Assembly (NCBI GenBank): GCA_046341775.1
Contig: JBKDQQ010000146.1
Span: 1 to 34,079 of the forward strand
Source of the DNA: SXXH01 sp041165735
GTDB lineage: Bacteria > Planctomycetota > UBA1135 > GCA-002686595
Direction of reading: 5' to 3'
Length of the DNA stretch: 34,079 nt
A model generated the notes under the pieces. The model was given only the letters and a program-made list of their open reading frames with translations. It was not told where the DNA came from and did not search any database. Position 1 is the stretch's first letter. Each line of letters begins with the position of its first letter. The position numbers and the translations under genes were made by a program. This document shows positions 1 to 8,020 of this stretch, one piece after another.

Positions 1-381
1 GGGCAGGTGCTTGAGCACCTTGTCGAACGCGGCCTTGAGGTAGCCATGCAGCGGCGTGCCCTCGTATTGGTGCAGGGCTTGCTCGGCGATCATCATCGCG
101 AACAGCTCGTGCTCGGTCAGGGCCGCCGCCGGCACGAGGAACCCTCCTCGGCGATAGCTGTAGCCGCCGCGCTCCGGATCCCATTCGATGGGGGCGCCCA
201 GCTCCGAGCGCAACGCCTCTATGTCGCGGTAGATCGTCTTGATCGAGACGCCGCATTCCCGCGCCAAGGTCTTCGCCGTCGGTCGGGTGCCTTCGCGCAG
301 GCGCAGGTCCACATGCAGCAAGCGCTTCCAGCGAGCGAGGTACTCGCCGTCTCCGGCTGCGTAGGGACGGTACTGGGGCAT
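1..381 (-). CDS. HTH/WYL-type (YafY-like) transcriptional regulator, N-terminal part, cut by window edge
   Basis: This reading frame runs off the left end of the window, leaving 127 N-terminal residues. I translated it by hand from the ATG complementary to 379-381. Residues 14-60 form a DeoR/HTH_11-like winged helix (YLARWKRLLHVDLRLREG, then SIKTIYRDIEALRSELGAPI). It is followed by a wing region (WDPERGGYSYRRGGF) that leads into the linker of YafY-type regulators (LTEHELFAMMIAEQAL). The family normally carries a C-terminal WYL ligand-binding domain, which would lie outside the window. It is divergent from the photolyase gene at 621, with 239 bp between them, so it may control itself or that gene; this is inference. 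There is no Shine-Dalgarno right before the ATG. I am confident about the HTH and less so about the WYL part, which I cannot see. Confidence 0.8.
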   Translation of the reverse strand, partial: MPQYRPYAAGDGEYLARWKRLLHVDLRLREGTRPTAKTLARECGVSIKTIYRDIEALRSELGAPIEWDPERGGYSYRRGGFLVPAAALTEHELFAMMIAEQALHQYEGTPLHGYLKAAFDKVLKHLP

Positions 382-471
382 GGAGGCCGGAGAGCTGCAA
401 CGCCCCTCCAGTCCGCAAAGCGCAGAATTTCGGCGATGGGGACAGCGACGCCTGTTTCAAGATGCAACAAG

Positions 472-493
472 CTGGCAAGTGACTTATCCACAG
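472..493 (+). promoter_or_regulatory. Perfect DnaA-box-like sequence plus half-site of the 20-bp palindrome
   Basis: Positions 484-492 read TTATCCACA, a perfect match to the DnaA box consensus TTATNCACA. They lie in the AT-richer gap between the divergent regulator and photolyase genes. The overlapping sequence 472-482 (CTGGCAAGTGA) matches 10 of 11 positions of the left half of the repeated palindrome described elsewhere (CTGTCAAGTRA), but the right half is absent. There is no dnaA or dnaN gene and no DnaA-box cluster, so an origin is unlikely. DnaA-dependent regulation of a flanking gene, or chance, is more likely. Confidence 0.35.
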
Positions 494-620
494 TGTCTTG
501 TGCAAGAAAACCATTGACGTCTTCTGGATGCGGTTGTGGGTGAATGTTCAGTAGATCCCTGCGCGGCGGTATCGCCGGGAAGCAGGCATCGGCCTCTTTC
601 CCCGATTCGTACTCCGCGGC

Positions 621-2297
621 GTGGACCGCCCGGTCGAACTGGTGTGGCTGAAGCGCGACCTGCGCATCGACGACCACCAACCGCTCGCCGAGGCGGCGCG
701 CCACGGTCCGGTCGTGGCGCTGCATGTGTTCGAGCCGGAGGTGCTCCACGCCCGCGAGCACGACGGGCAGCACCTCGCCTACCAGTTGGACGCCCTGCGC
801 GAGTTGTCGGCGGCCTTGGCGCGGCGTGGCATTCCGCTCCTGCTGCGCACGGGTGGCGTGCCGCAGGTGCTCGCCCAAGTGCGGCGCGAGCGGCCCTTCG
901 TGCGCCTGTGGAGCCACGAGGAGACCGGGTTGCTGGCGACCTTCGCGCGCGACCTGCGCGTCGGCGAGTGGGCGCGCGACGCCGGGGTGCAGTGGCGCGA
1001 ACTGCCGCAGACCGGCGTGGTGCGCCGACTCAAGTCCCGCGACGGCTGGGCGCGTTCGTGGAGCGCGCGCATGGAGGCCGAGCAGGCCCGCCTCGTCGTG
1101 CGGCCTCAATGGCGCCTTCCCCTCGCGCCGGATCCGGTGCCGGAGCGCGAGGTGCTCGGGGTCGTGGCGGCGTGGCGTGGCGAAGCAGGCGCCTCGCACC
1201 AGGGCCGCGCGGGCGCATCGGCGGCGCGCCGCGTGCTCGAGGAGTTCCTCGCGCGGCGCGGCCTCGACTACGTGCCCTCGATGTCGGCGCCCGGGCCGGC
1301 GCGCGTCGGTTGTTCGCGCCTGTCCGAGCACCTCGCCTTCGGCGCCATCTCGATGCGCGCGGTGTGGCAGGCCACCCGGACCCGCCTGGAGGAGTTGCAA
1401 GCCGAGCTCGATGCCGTGCGAGGCGCCGAGCCCGCGCGCGGTCGCCGTGCCGGCGGCGCGATCCCGCCCGAGGTGGCGCGACTGCTGCGCTGGCGCCGTT
1501 CGTTGTCGGCCTTCGCGCAACGCCTGCATTGGCATTGCCACTTCATGCAGAAGCTCGAGGACAAGCCCGACCTCGAGTCGCGCAACCTCCACTCCGGATA
1601 CGACGGCTTGCGCGAGGCGGAGTTCGACGAAGCGCGCTTCGCGGCGTGGAAGGCGGGCGCGACGGGCTATCCGATGGTCGACGCCTGCATGCGCTCGCTC
1701 GTGGCGAGCGGCTGGCTCAACTTCCGCATGCGCGCCATGCTGATGTCCTTCGCGGCGTACCACCTGTGGTTGCATTGGCGCGAGCCGGCCAAGTGGTTGG
1801 GCGCGCAGTTCCTCGACTTCGAGCCGGGCATCCACTATGCGCAGGCGCAGATGCAGAGCGGCACGACCGGCATCAACACCTTGCGCATGTACTCGCCGGC
1901 GAAGCAGGCGCAGGACCATGATCCGCGCGGAGAGTTCATCAGGCGCTTCGTGCCGGAGCTCGCCGGCGTCCCCGACGAGCATCTGGCCGCGCCGCACCTG
2001 ATGACGCGCGCCGAGCAGGAGTCCGCTGGCTGCCGCGTGGGGCGCGACTACCCCGCACCCATCGTCGACCACAAGGAGGCCATCGCGAGTGCGCGCGCGC
2101 GCTTCGCGGCCCTGCGTCGCGATCCCGCGGTGCGCGCCGAATCGAAGGAGGTGCTGGCGCGGCACGGCAGCCGCAAGCGGCCGGCTAGCACGCGGCGGCG
2201 CGCGGGATCAGGGCGGGGTCGCGCGCGAGGATCCGGCGATGAGCGAGGCGATGCGCCCGGCCAGGCGACGCTCTTCGACGCGAGCGCGGACGGGTGA
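621..2297 (+). CDS. Cryptochrome/photolyase family FAD-binding protein
   Basis: This 558-residue protein belongs to the blue-light flavoproteins that repair pyrimidine dimers or act as light sensors. The N-terminal alpha/beta photolyase domain starts with LVWLKRDLRIDDHQPL. The FAD-binding helical domain runs from about residue 225 to 490 and includes SRLSEHLAFGAIS, RLHWHCHFMQKL, GYPMVDACMRSL and SGTTGINTLRMYSP. From memory, the HWHCHFMQKLED and QMQSGTTGIN motifs mark a bacterial subfamily distinct from E. coli PhrB. The stretch aligning with E. coli W382/W384 reads HYAQAQMQ here (residues 405-412), so that proximal tryptophan is absent. The last 55 residues are a basic, low-complexity tail that ends near a QATLF motif (548-552). 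The start is GTG at 621; it is the only start that fits the domain edge, and no clear Shine-Dalgarno is seen. Repair versus sensor role cannot be decided. Confidence 0.88.
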   Translation: MDRPVELVWLKRDLRIDDHQPLAEAARHGPVVALHVFEPEVLHAREHDGQHLAYQLDALRELSAALARRGIPLLLRTGGVPQVLAQVRRERPFVRLWSHEETGLLATFARDLRVGEWARDAGVQWRELPQTGVVRRLKSRDGWARSWSARMEAEQARLVVRPQWRLPLAPDPVPEREVLGVVAAWRGEAGASHQGRAGASAARRVLEEFLARRGLDYVPSMSAPGPARVGCSRLSEHLAFGAISMRAVWQATRTRLEELQAELDAVRGAEPARGRRAGGAIPPEVARLLRWRRSLSAFAQRLHWHCHFMQKLEDKPDLESRNLHSGYDGLREAEFDEARFAAWKAGATGYPMVDACMRSLVASGWLNFRMRAMLMSFAAYHLWLHWREPAKWLGAQFLDFEPGIHYAQAQMQSGTTGINTLRMYSPAKQAQDHDPRGEFIRRFVPELAGVPDEHLAAPHLMTRAEQESAGCRVGRDYPAPIVDHKEAIASARARFAALRRDPAVRAESKEVLARHGSRKRPASTRRRAGSGRGRARGSGDERGDAPGQATLFDASADG

Positions 2298-2369
2298 GGC
2301 GCGCGCGCGAAGCGGGCTCGGCGCGCGCGTCGTCGTCGTCGATGCTCGACAAGCAGGCCCGACGTCACC

Positions 2370-2375
2370 TAGAGT
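2370..2375 (+). promoter_or_regulatory. Putative -10 element TAGAGT, leaderless-type spacing
   Basis: CTAGAGT ends 8 nt before the ATG at 2384. The same spacing and nearly the same motif are found before the gene at 9331. Transcription would begin at or next to the start codon. No -35 consensus is evident. Confidence 0.4.
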
Positions 2376-2383
2376 CGTCCTCC

Positions 2384-2791
2384 ATGAGCTCCGCCGCGTC
2401 GCTGTCCTTCCTCCTCGCCTGCCTCGCCGCTTCCTGCTCCGGACCGCGCTGGGGCAAGGTCTCCACCACCTCCGATGGAGCCGTGGTGCGCTGCGATCGC
2501 GGACCGATCATCGAGTCGCGCGTCACGTGGTTCGAGATCCGCGAAACGAGCGGCGCCACCAAGCTCGCCTCGTGCACGCTGATCGTGTGGGAGGATCTCG
2601 ATGGCGACGGCTCGCGCGGCGAGGACGAGCCCTCGCGCGTCTTCGAGGTCGAGGGCTCCGAGCCGAGGCCGCACTACCGCGTGGAGCCCGTCGACTTCGC
2701 GCACGGCGCGGAACTCTCGCGCTCGCGCTGGGAGGCGCGCTACAGGACGAGCGGCGGCCAGGAAGGCTCCCTGGCCGGCCGCTTCGATTGA
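2384..2791 (+). CDS. Small exported protein, probable lipoprotein, with a DxDGD loop
   Basis: This is a 135-residue protein of unknown function. The N-terminus has a hydrophobic stretch (SLSFLLACLAASC) with a possible lipobox at LAASC, which would place it in the membrane or periplasm. The -3 residue is Ala rather than Leu, so ordinary Sec cleavage is also possible. Residues 69-83 contain WEDLDGDGSRGEDEP. This is an EF-hand-like acidic loop of a kind common in planctomycete exported proteins, and it probably binds calcium. I chose the ATG at 2384 because it begins exactly at the signal peptide and has a TAGAGT element 8 nt upstream; an in-frame upstream extension would add a non-hydrophobic leader and overlap the photolyase stop. 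It is convergent with the beta-barrel gene that ends at 2811. Confidence 0.6.
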   Translation: MSSAASLSFLLACLAASCSGPRWGKVSTTSDGAVVRCDRGPIIESRVTWFEIRETSGATKLASCTLIVWEDLDGDGSRGEDEPSRVFEVEGSEPRPHYRVEPVDFAHGAELSRSRWEARYRTSGGQEGSLAGRFD

Positions 2792-2810
2792 ACCGCGCCG
2801 CGACGCGTCG

Positions 2811-3449
2811 TCAGAACGCGGCGCCGACGAACACGCCGACCTGCGCGTAGTCGGTCGAGACGTCGATGCCGTCGAACTCGGTCTCGGACCCCAGCACGCC
2901 GCGCAGATCCAACCCGACGCGCAGCGTGTCGGTGGCGCGCCATCCGACTCCCAGTCCGAGCAGGGCTCCGAGGCTGTGCTCCGAGTCGTTCAGCGGCGGG
3001 CCGCTGCCGATGATGCGCGCCTTGATCGTGCTTTCCTGCCAGGCGACGCCCACCGAGATGTACGACTCGGCCTTCGAATCCGGGATGTCGATGATGTAGC
3101 GCGCGGCCAGGCTGGCCCCGATGAAGCGCGCCTCGAAGTCCAGCAGGTCGACGCCGTTCGAAAGCACGACGTCGTCGCTGGAGGTCGAAGCGCCGGCCTC
3201 GATGGCCCAACCATCCTCGCCGATGCGGCGCGAGACGAGCAGGCCGAACGAAGTCTGCGAATCGACGGGAGCCCAGTCGTCCTCGTCGTAGGCGCGGCTG
3301 CCCACGAGCAGGTCGATCGTCCACGGCCGCGCGGAGGGGCCTTCCTCGGCCACGCTCCTCGGCGTGGTCGCGGGTTGGACGAGGGGGAGGTCGGCGTTCG
3401 CGACCGGGGTCGAAGCCTGCGCGAGCAGGCAAGCGGCGATCATGTGCAT
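2811..3449 (-). CDS. Outer-membrane beta-barrel protein
   Basis: This 212-residue exported protein has a short signal sequence (MHMIAACLLAQA) followed by alternating amphipathic strands. Examples are WTIDLLVGSRAY, SFGLLVSRRIGEDGWAIEAG, FIGASLAARYIIDI and TLRVGLDLRGVLG. It ends in YAQVGVFVGAAF, and a C-terminal Phe preceded by alternating hydrophobic residues is the usual beta-signal for outer-membrane insertion. Its length suits an 8-stranded OmpA/OmpW-like barrel. The start at 3449 has an AGGAG Shine-Dalgarno 8 nt upstream; a second ATG two codons later is possible. It is divergent from the chemoreceptor gene. The fold is well supported; the function is unknown. Confidence 0.72.
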   Translation of the reverse strand: MHMIAACLLAQASTPVANADLPLVQPATTPRSVAEEGPSARPWTIDLLVGSRAYDEDDWAPVDSQTSFGLLVSRRIGEDGWAIEAGASTSSDDVVLSNGVDLLDFEARFIGASLAARYIIDIPDSKAESYISVGVAWQESTIKARIIGSGPPLNDSEHSLGALLGLGVGWRATDTLRVGLDLRGVLGSETEFDGIDVSTDYAQVGVFVGAAF

Positions 3450-3794
3450 GTAGGCGGCTCCTGCGGGTCGACACGAGCGTCGAACCACGCCGACGACATT
3501 GGGCCGATGCGGCGGCGCGGCGGCCATTCGACGTCCAGCCGACCGCGGGCGCGCGATGTGCGCAGGCCCGCCTGCGGACTTCGTCCACCCGGCGTGGTCG
3601 GCCTCGCGCGTCGTCTCGCGGGCGGGAAGGGGTGGGCCGAGCACGGCGTCCGCGAGCGCGCATCCCGCTGGTGCTCAAGTGGCGACGACCGGTCCACCGA
3701 TGGGTCTTGCGCGACCACCACCACCACCCTGCGCCCATCCATGGGCGTCGCACCACGGAGGGCATCGGTCCACGCCTTGCCCGCACCCACCACC
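3450..3794. other. 345-bp divergent intergenic region
   Basis: This gap separates the beta-barrel gene (-) from the chemoreceptor gene (+). Apart from the AGGAG Shine-Dalgarno of the beta-barrel gene, I see only short CCA-rich runs at 3717-3727 and 3788-3793. There is no TANNNT near the chemoreceptor start, no hairpin of note and no riboswitch core. Open frames that cross it have no recognisable protein features. Confidence 0.5.
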
Positions 3795-6596
3795 ATGAAA
3801 TCGCGCTCCATCCGCACGCGGTTGGCCTTGGCCTTCCTCGCGCTGGGTCTGATCCCCTTGTTCGTCGTGGGCGTCGTCGCCTACGAGCAGTCCAGCCGCA
3901 TGCTCGAGGAGGACGCCGGCAATCGCCTGCGCACCGAGGCCGAGTCGGCCATCCAGAAGATCGATCGCAACCTCTTCGAGCGCTACGGCGACGTGCAGGC
4001 CTTCGCGTTCAACCCGATGGCGCGGGGCGACGCCGCATCCGTGCGAGGGGCCGCGGACTTCTACATGCAGGCCTACGGCATCTACGACCTGATGGTCGTC
4101 GCCGACGCCGACGGCCGCATCGTCGCGGCCAACACGGTGAGGCACGACGGCACGCCCCTCGACACGAGCGGCTTGATCGGCGCCAGCGTCAAGGGCGAGG
4201 CGTGGTTCGAGGAGTGCATCTCCGGCCGGGTGGCGCCCGGGCAGGCCTGGCACGGCGACCTGCAGGTCGATCCGCTCGTCGCCGAGCATGTCGGTGGACG
4301 CGGGCTCGCGCTGGGCTTCGCCGCGCCGGTGCGGGACGCGCAGGGGGCGCCCGTGCGCGTCTGGTCGAACCGCGCGTCCTGGGAGCGCATCGTCGGCGAG
4401 ATCATGCTCGAGACGCGCACGCGCCTCGGCGAACAGGGCATTCGCGCCGAGACGCAGGTGGTCTCCCGCGAGGGCGTGTTGCTCGACGACGCCGACGCGT
4501 CGGCCGTGCTGTCCTACAACGTCGCCGCGGCCGGGCTCGAGGCGGCGCGCCAGGGCGTCGCCGGAGGAACGGGCTTCACGCGCGAGTTGCACAAGCGCCG
4601 CGGCGTCGAGCAGGTGAACGGCTACGCCGCGTCCAAGGGCGCCTTGGGCTTCGCCGGCCATGGCTGGACCGTGATGGTCCGCCAGGACGCGGAGGAGGCC
4701 TTCGCGGAGGCGCACGAACTGCGGTGGCTGGTGATCGGGCTGCTCGCGGGCTCGGCGGTCGTGATCCTGTGGGTCTCGCGCAAGGTGGCCTTGTCCATCT
4801 CCGCTCCGGTCAAGCGCACGGCCGAGGCGCTCGTCGCCATCGCCCGCGGGGACTTGTCCGTGCGCCTCGACGAGGACGCGGCGGGCGAGCTGGGCGAGAT
4901 GGCCAAGTCGCTCAACGCCACGACGGCGGTCTTGAAGGGCGTCATGGACGAGACGCACGCGTTGATCGAGGCCTCGCGGCGCGGCGAACTTTCGGCGCAG
5001 GCCGACGGCGACCGCTTCTCGGGTTGCTACCGCGAGCAGATCGAGGGCCTCAACGCCATGTTCGCGTCGATCGCCGAACCGTTGCGCGAGACCGCCCGCA
5101 CGCTCGAGGGCATCGCGCGCGGCAACGTCGACGCGCGCGTCGCGGGCGAGTTCCCCGGCGACCTGCGCCCGATCCGCGCGGCGCTGGAGGAGACCACGCG
5201 GGTCCTCGCGCGCCTGATGACGGACACGCGCGCCTTGATCGAGGCCAGTCGCGCCGGCCGACTCGACGCGCGCGCCGACGCGAAGGCGTACGAGGGCGGC
5301 TATCGCGAGCTGTGCGAGGGACTGAACGGCATGCTGGCGGCCGTCGCCGGACCCGTGGCCGAATGCAGCGCGGCCATGCAGCGCGTCGCCGCGGGCGACC
5401 TCGACCTGCAGCTCGAGTCCGGGGGCCAAGGGGAGTACTTGCGCATGCGCCAAGCGCTCTCGGAGACGGTCGACACCTTGCGGCGCCTGCTGGCGGAGAC
5501 GGGCGCGCTGGTCGATGCCGCGGGTCGCGGCGACCTCTCGCGTCGCGCGGACGCGAGCGCGTTCCAAGGCGGCTTCCGCCAGTTGTGCGACGGCGTGAAC
5601 GGCATGCTCGAACGCACCACGCGGCCGATGGAGGAGTCGCGCGAGGTGCTCGAGCGCCTCGGCGGCCGCGACCTGACGGTGCGCGTCAAGGGCGACTACA
5701 AGGGCGACCACGCGCGCGTGAAGGAATCGTTGAACCAGGCGGTGCTGGCGATGGGCGAGGCGCTGGGTTCGATCTCGGGCAGCTCGCGCACGCTGCACGC
5801 CGCGGCGAGCGGACTCGCCAAGGCATCCGGCGAAGTCGGCACGAGCGTGGAGGAGACCGCCACGCAGGCGAGCGTGCTGTCGCGCGCGGCCGGGGCCGTG
5901 GACGCCAACCTGCAGAGCGTGGCCGGCGCCGCCGAGGAGATGCTCGCCAGCGTCAAGGAGATCGCCTCCAACGTCTCCGAGGCGGGGGGGGTGGCCCAGG
6001 AGGCCGTCGCCGTCGCCGGCGAGGTCGGACGCGTCATGGACAAGCTCGCCGACAGCAGCAGCGGCATCGGCGACGTGGTCAAGCTCATCCGCGAGATCGC
6101 CTCGCAGACGAACCTGCTCGCGCTCAACGCCAACATCGAGGCGGCGCGCGCCGGCGAGTCCGGTCGCGGCTTCGCGGTGGTGGCCAACGAGGTCAAGCTG
6201 CTCGCGAGCCAGACGAGCAAGGCCACGGAGGACATCTCGGTCCGCGTCGCGAGCATCCAGGACGACACGGCGCAGGCCCGCCAGGCGATCGCCCGCATCG
6301 TCGGCACGATCGGCAGGATCCACGAGGCGCAGTTGTCCATCTCGGGCGCGATCGAGGAGCAGAGCGCCACAACGCAGGAGATCACGCGCAACATCCACGA
6401 GGCCGCGCGCGGCAGCAACGACATCGCCGGCTCGATCAGCAGCGTCGCCGAAGCCGCGGCGCGCGCTTCGGGCGGCGTGTCCCACGCCAACAAGGGCTCG
6501 GCGGACCTCGCCCGCATGGCGGACGACCTGCAGCGCCTGGTCGCCCAGTTCAGGCTCGACGAGTCCGGCCGGCACAGGGCCGGGTCGATCGCCTAG
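3795..6596 (+). CDS. Methyl-accepting chemotaxis protein with a poly-HAMP array
   Basis: This is a 933-residue transmembrane chemoreceptor. TM1 is at residues 9-30 (ALAFLALGLIPLFVVGVVAY). Residues 31-310 form a large periplasmic Cache-like sensor (FYMQAYGIYDLMVVADADGR). TM2 is at about 310-331. Residues 336-656 contain about seven HAMP-like units of two alternating kinds: canonical units with GDL/GNV/GRD turns at about 352, 447, 540 and 630, and variant units (ALIEASRRGEL, ALIEASRAGRL, ALVDAAGRGDL) beginning near 387, 477 and 570. The methyl-accepting coiled coil follows, with a hairpin tip near residues 757-785 containing QTNLLALNANIEAARAGE. There is no C-terminal pentapeptide tether. No che genes are nearby, so this is an orphan receptor and its ligand is unknown. 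The ATG at 3795 sits directly before TM1. The frame stays open upstream for more than a kilobase, but that part is not receptor-like. Confidence 0.93.
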   Translation: MKSRSIRTRLALAFLALGLIPLFVVGVVAYEQSSRMLEEDAGNRLRTEAESAIQKIDRNLFERYGDVQAFAFNPMARGDAASVRGAADFYMQAYGIYDLMVVADADGRIVAANTVRHDGTPLDTSGLIGASVKGEAWFEECISGRVAPGQAWHGDLQVDPLVAEHVGGRGLALGFAAPVRDAQGAPVRVWSNRASWERIVGEIMLETRTRLGEQGIRAETQVVSREGVLLDDADASAVLSYNVAAAGLEAARQGVAGGTGFTRELHKRRGVEQVNGYAASKGALGFAGHGWTVMVRQDAEEAFAEAHELRWLVIGLLAGSAVVILWVSRKVALSISAPVKRTAEALVAIARGDLSVRLDEDAAGELGEMAKSLNATTAVLKGVMDETHALIEASRRGELSAQADGDRFSGCYREQIEGLNAMFASIAEPLRETARTLEGIARGNVDARVAGEFPGDLRPIRAALEETTRVLARLMTDTRALIEASRAGRLDARADAKAYEGGYRELCEGLNGMLAAVAGPVAECSAAMQRVAAGDLDLQLESGGQGEYLRMRQALSETVDTLRRLLAETGALVDAAGRGDLSRRADASAFQGGFRQLCDGVNGMLERTTRPMEESREVLERLGGRDLTVRVKGDYKGDHARVKESLNQAVLAMGEALGSISGSSRTLHAAASGLAKASGEVGTSVEETATQASVLSRAAGAVDANLQSVAGAAEEMLASVKEIASNVSEAGGVAQEAVAVAGEVGRVMDKLADSSSGIGDVVKLIREIASQTNLLALNANIEAARAGESGRGFAVVANEVKLLASQTSKATEDISVRVASIQDDTAQARQAIARIVGTIGRIHEAQLSISGAIEEQSATTQEITRNIHEAARGSNDIAGSISSVAEAAARASGGVSHANKGSADLARMADDLQRLVAQFRLDESGRHRAGSIA

Positions 6597-7966
6597 CGCG
6601 CCTTGGCGGGCTCGACGGGCTCGCAGTAGGCGACGATGTAGTCGTGGGCGGTGGTCTTGCCGCCGTCCACGCTGACGCGCACGCGGTAGGCCGCTCCGGC
6701 GGCCACCCGCAGGCGCGGCGCGCGGAACACGAGGCAGGGCGCTCCTCCGTAGCCTCCCTCGGCCACGGCGCAGTGGTCGAGCTCGAGCGGATCGCCGGCC
6801 TCCAGCCAGTCCGCGTCGAGCGGCACGATGCGCACCACCAGTTGCTCGCGACGCGGAACGGCGCCACGCCACAGCGCGATGCTGAAGGCGCGGTTCGCGG
6901 CGTGCAGGTCGACCGGTACATGGCCGCGCGGAGGGTAGAAGACCTCGGACAAGCCCTTCACCGGCGGGCCGCTCTGGTCCATCGACCACATGGCCGAGTA
7001 GTCCTCCGCGGCGCCGAAGCCGGTCCTCTTCAGCGTCGGATTCAGGCACCAGCGCCTGTGTCCGATCCGGTCGATGTTCGACGGGTCGCTGTCGTCCATG
7101 TAGCCGTCGATGCTGCGCGGGAGCGACGCGCCGCGGCTCAGGTTGCTGTTGGAGGCGCCTTCGTGGCCGAGCTTGTAGCGCGCTTCGTCGAAGCCCGCGG
7201 GCATCGGCGGGGTGTGGTCGAGTCCGCCGTTGGCGCGGCACACTTCGGCAGCCGCGTCGCAGCGCAGGTTCCACTCGGGGACCAGTCGCATGCCTTCCCA
7301 CGGGAGGCCGCACAGTCGCCTGTAGAGCTGCAGCCGATGCAGGGCGCGCAGGCGTTCGGGGTGCCGCGCGTCGGCGGGATCCTCGGGCGCGGGCTGGGCG
7401 AGGATCGCGCGCAGTTCGCGCAGCAACGCATCGCGCCGCGCGGGGAAGGGCTGGCGGCCGTCCAGGTCGGCGAGTTCGCCGTCCTTCCACTGCTGGCGCG
7501 TCAGCAGCTTGTCGTCCTGCACGATCTTCAACTCGCCGTGCAGCAGTCCAGCCTTGTACTCGAGGCTCTTGCGGCGTCGACCGTCCGCGGAGCGCTCGGT
7601 CCACTTGCCGTGCCTCGCGCCGGAACGATGGTCGCCAGCGCTGGCGCTCGTTCCGTCGGGGTGGAACTCCTCGCAGCGTCCGTCCAGCTCGTCGTCCTTG
7701 TACGAGAGGAAGCGCGTGCGCGTCCCGGCGACGCTCCACTCGCGCCACGCGCCGTGCTTGCGACCCTGCTTGTATTCGGCCAGCAGCGTGCGCACTCCGT
7801 CCGGCGCGTACTCCTCGCGCAAGCCATCGAGTCGACCCTGGTCGTCCTCGATCCAGCGCGCCTTGAGCGAGCCGTCGGGCCACGACTCGCGCCTCTCCAC
7901 GCCCGGCGCGGCCGCTCCGGCGAGCAGCAGGCAGCACGAGAGGATGACGAGTCGCGCGCTTCGCAT
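6593..7966 (-). CDS. Exported MORN-repeat/CAP-domain fusion protein
   Basis: This 457-residue protein has a signal peptide (RLVILSCCLLLAGAAAPG). Residues 24-165 carry about five MORN_2/YwqK-like repeats of roughly 23 residues, with the pattern YKxGxxHGxWxExxxDG (EYKQGRKHGAWREWS, DDELDGRCEEFHPDG, RSGARHGKWTERSADG, YKAGLLHGELKIV). Residues 200-345 resemble a CAP/SCP domain (LHRLQLYRRLCGLPW, AAAEVCRANGGLDHTPP, IDRIGHRRWCLNP, TGFGAAEDYSAMWSMD). The remainder is beta-rich. CAP proteins are secreted and non-enzymatic or peptidase-like; no role can be assigned here. It converges on the chemoreceptor gene: both stop codons lie within the 4 bp CTAG at 6593-6596. A TATCGT at 7990-7995 lies 23 nt before the ATG and may be the -10. 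Confidence 0.75.
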   Translation of the reverse strand: MRSARLVILSCCLLLAGAAAPGVERRESWPDGSLKARWIEDDQGRLDGLREEYAPDGVRTLLAEYKQGRKHGAWREWSVAGTRTRFLSYKDDELDGRCEEFHPDGTSASAGDHRSGARHGKWTERSADGRRRKSLEYKAGLLHGELKIVQDDKLLTRQQWKDGELADLDGRQPFPARRDALLRELRAILAQPAPEDPADARHPERLRALHRLQLYRRLCGLPWEGMRLVPEWNLRCDAAAEVCRANGGLDHTPPMPAGFDEARYKLGHEGASNSNLSRGASLPRSIDGYMDDSDPSNIDRIGHRRWCLNPTLKRTGFGAAEDYSAMWSMDQSGPPVKGLSEVFYPPRGHVPVDLHAANRAFSIALWRGAVPRREQLVVRIVPLDADWLEAGDPLELDHCAVAEGGYGGAPCLVFRAPRLRVAAGAAYRVRVSVDGGKTTAHDYIVAYCEPVEPAKAR

Positions 7967-8020
7967 GGCTCCGGCCGGACCGGACGGACACGATACGCCC
8001 GCGGCGCGTCGGCGTCGAAC

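Noticed and set aside
484..492. Replication origin at the DnaA box
   Set aside because: Only one perfect box; no dnaA, dnaN, gyrB or box cluster is nearby.
2601..3794. N-terminal extension of the chemoreceptor by about 400 residues
   Set aside because: The extension is low-complexity, runs antisense to the beta-barrel gene and precedes the natural cytoplasmic start and TM1.
3450..3794. c-di-GMP or other riboswitch upstream of the chemoreceptor
   Set aside because: None of the conserved core sequences of known riboswitches is visible.
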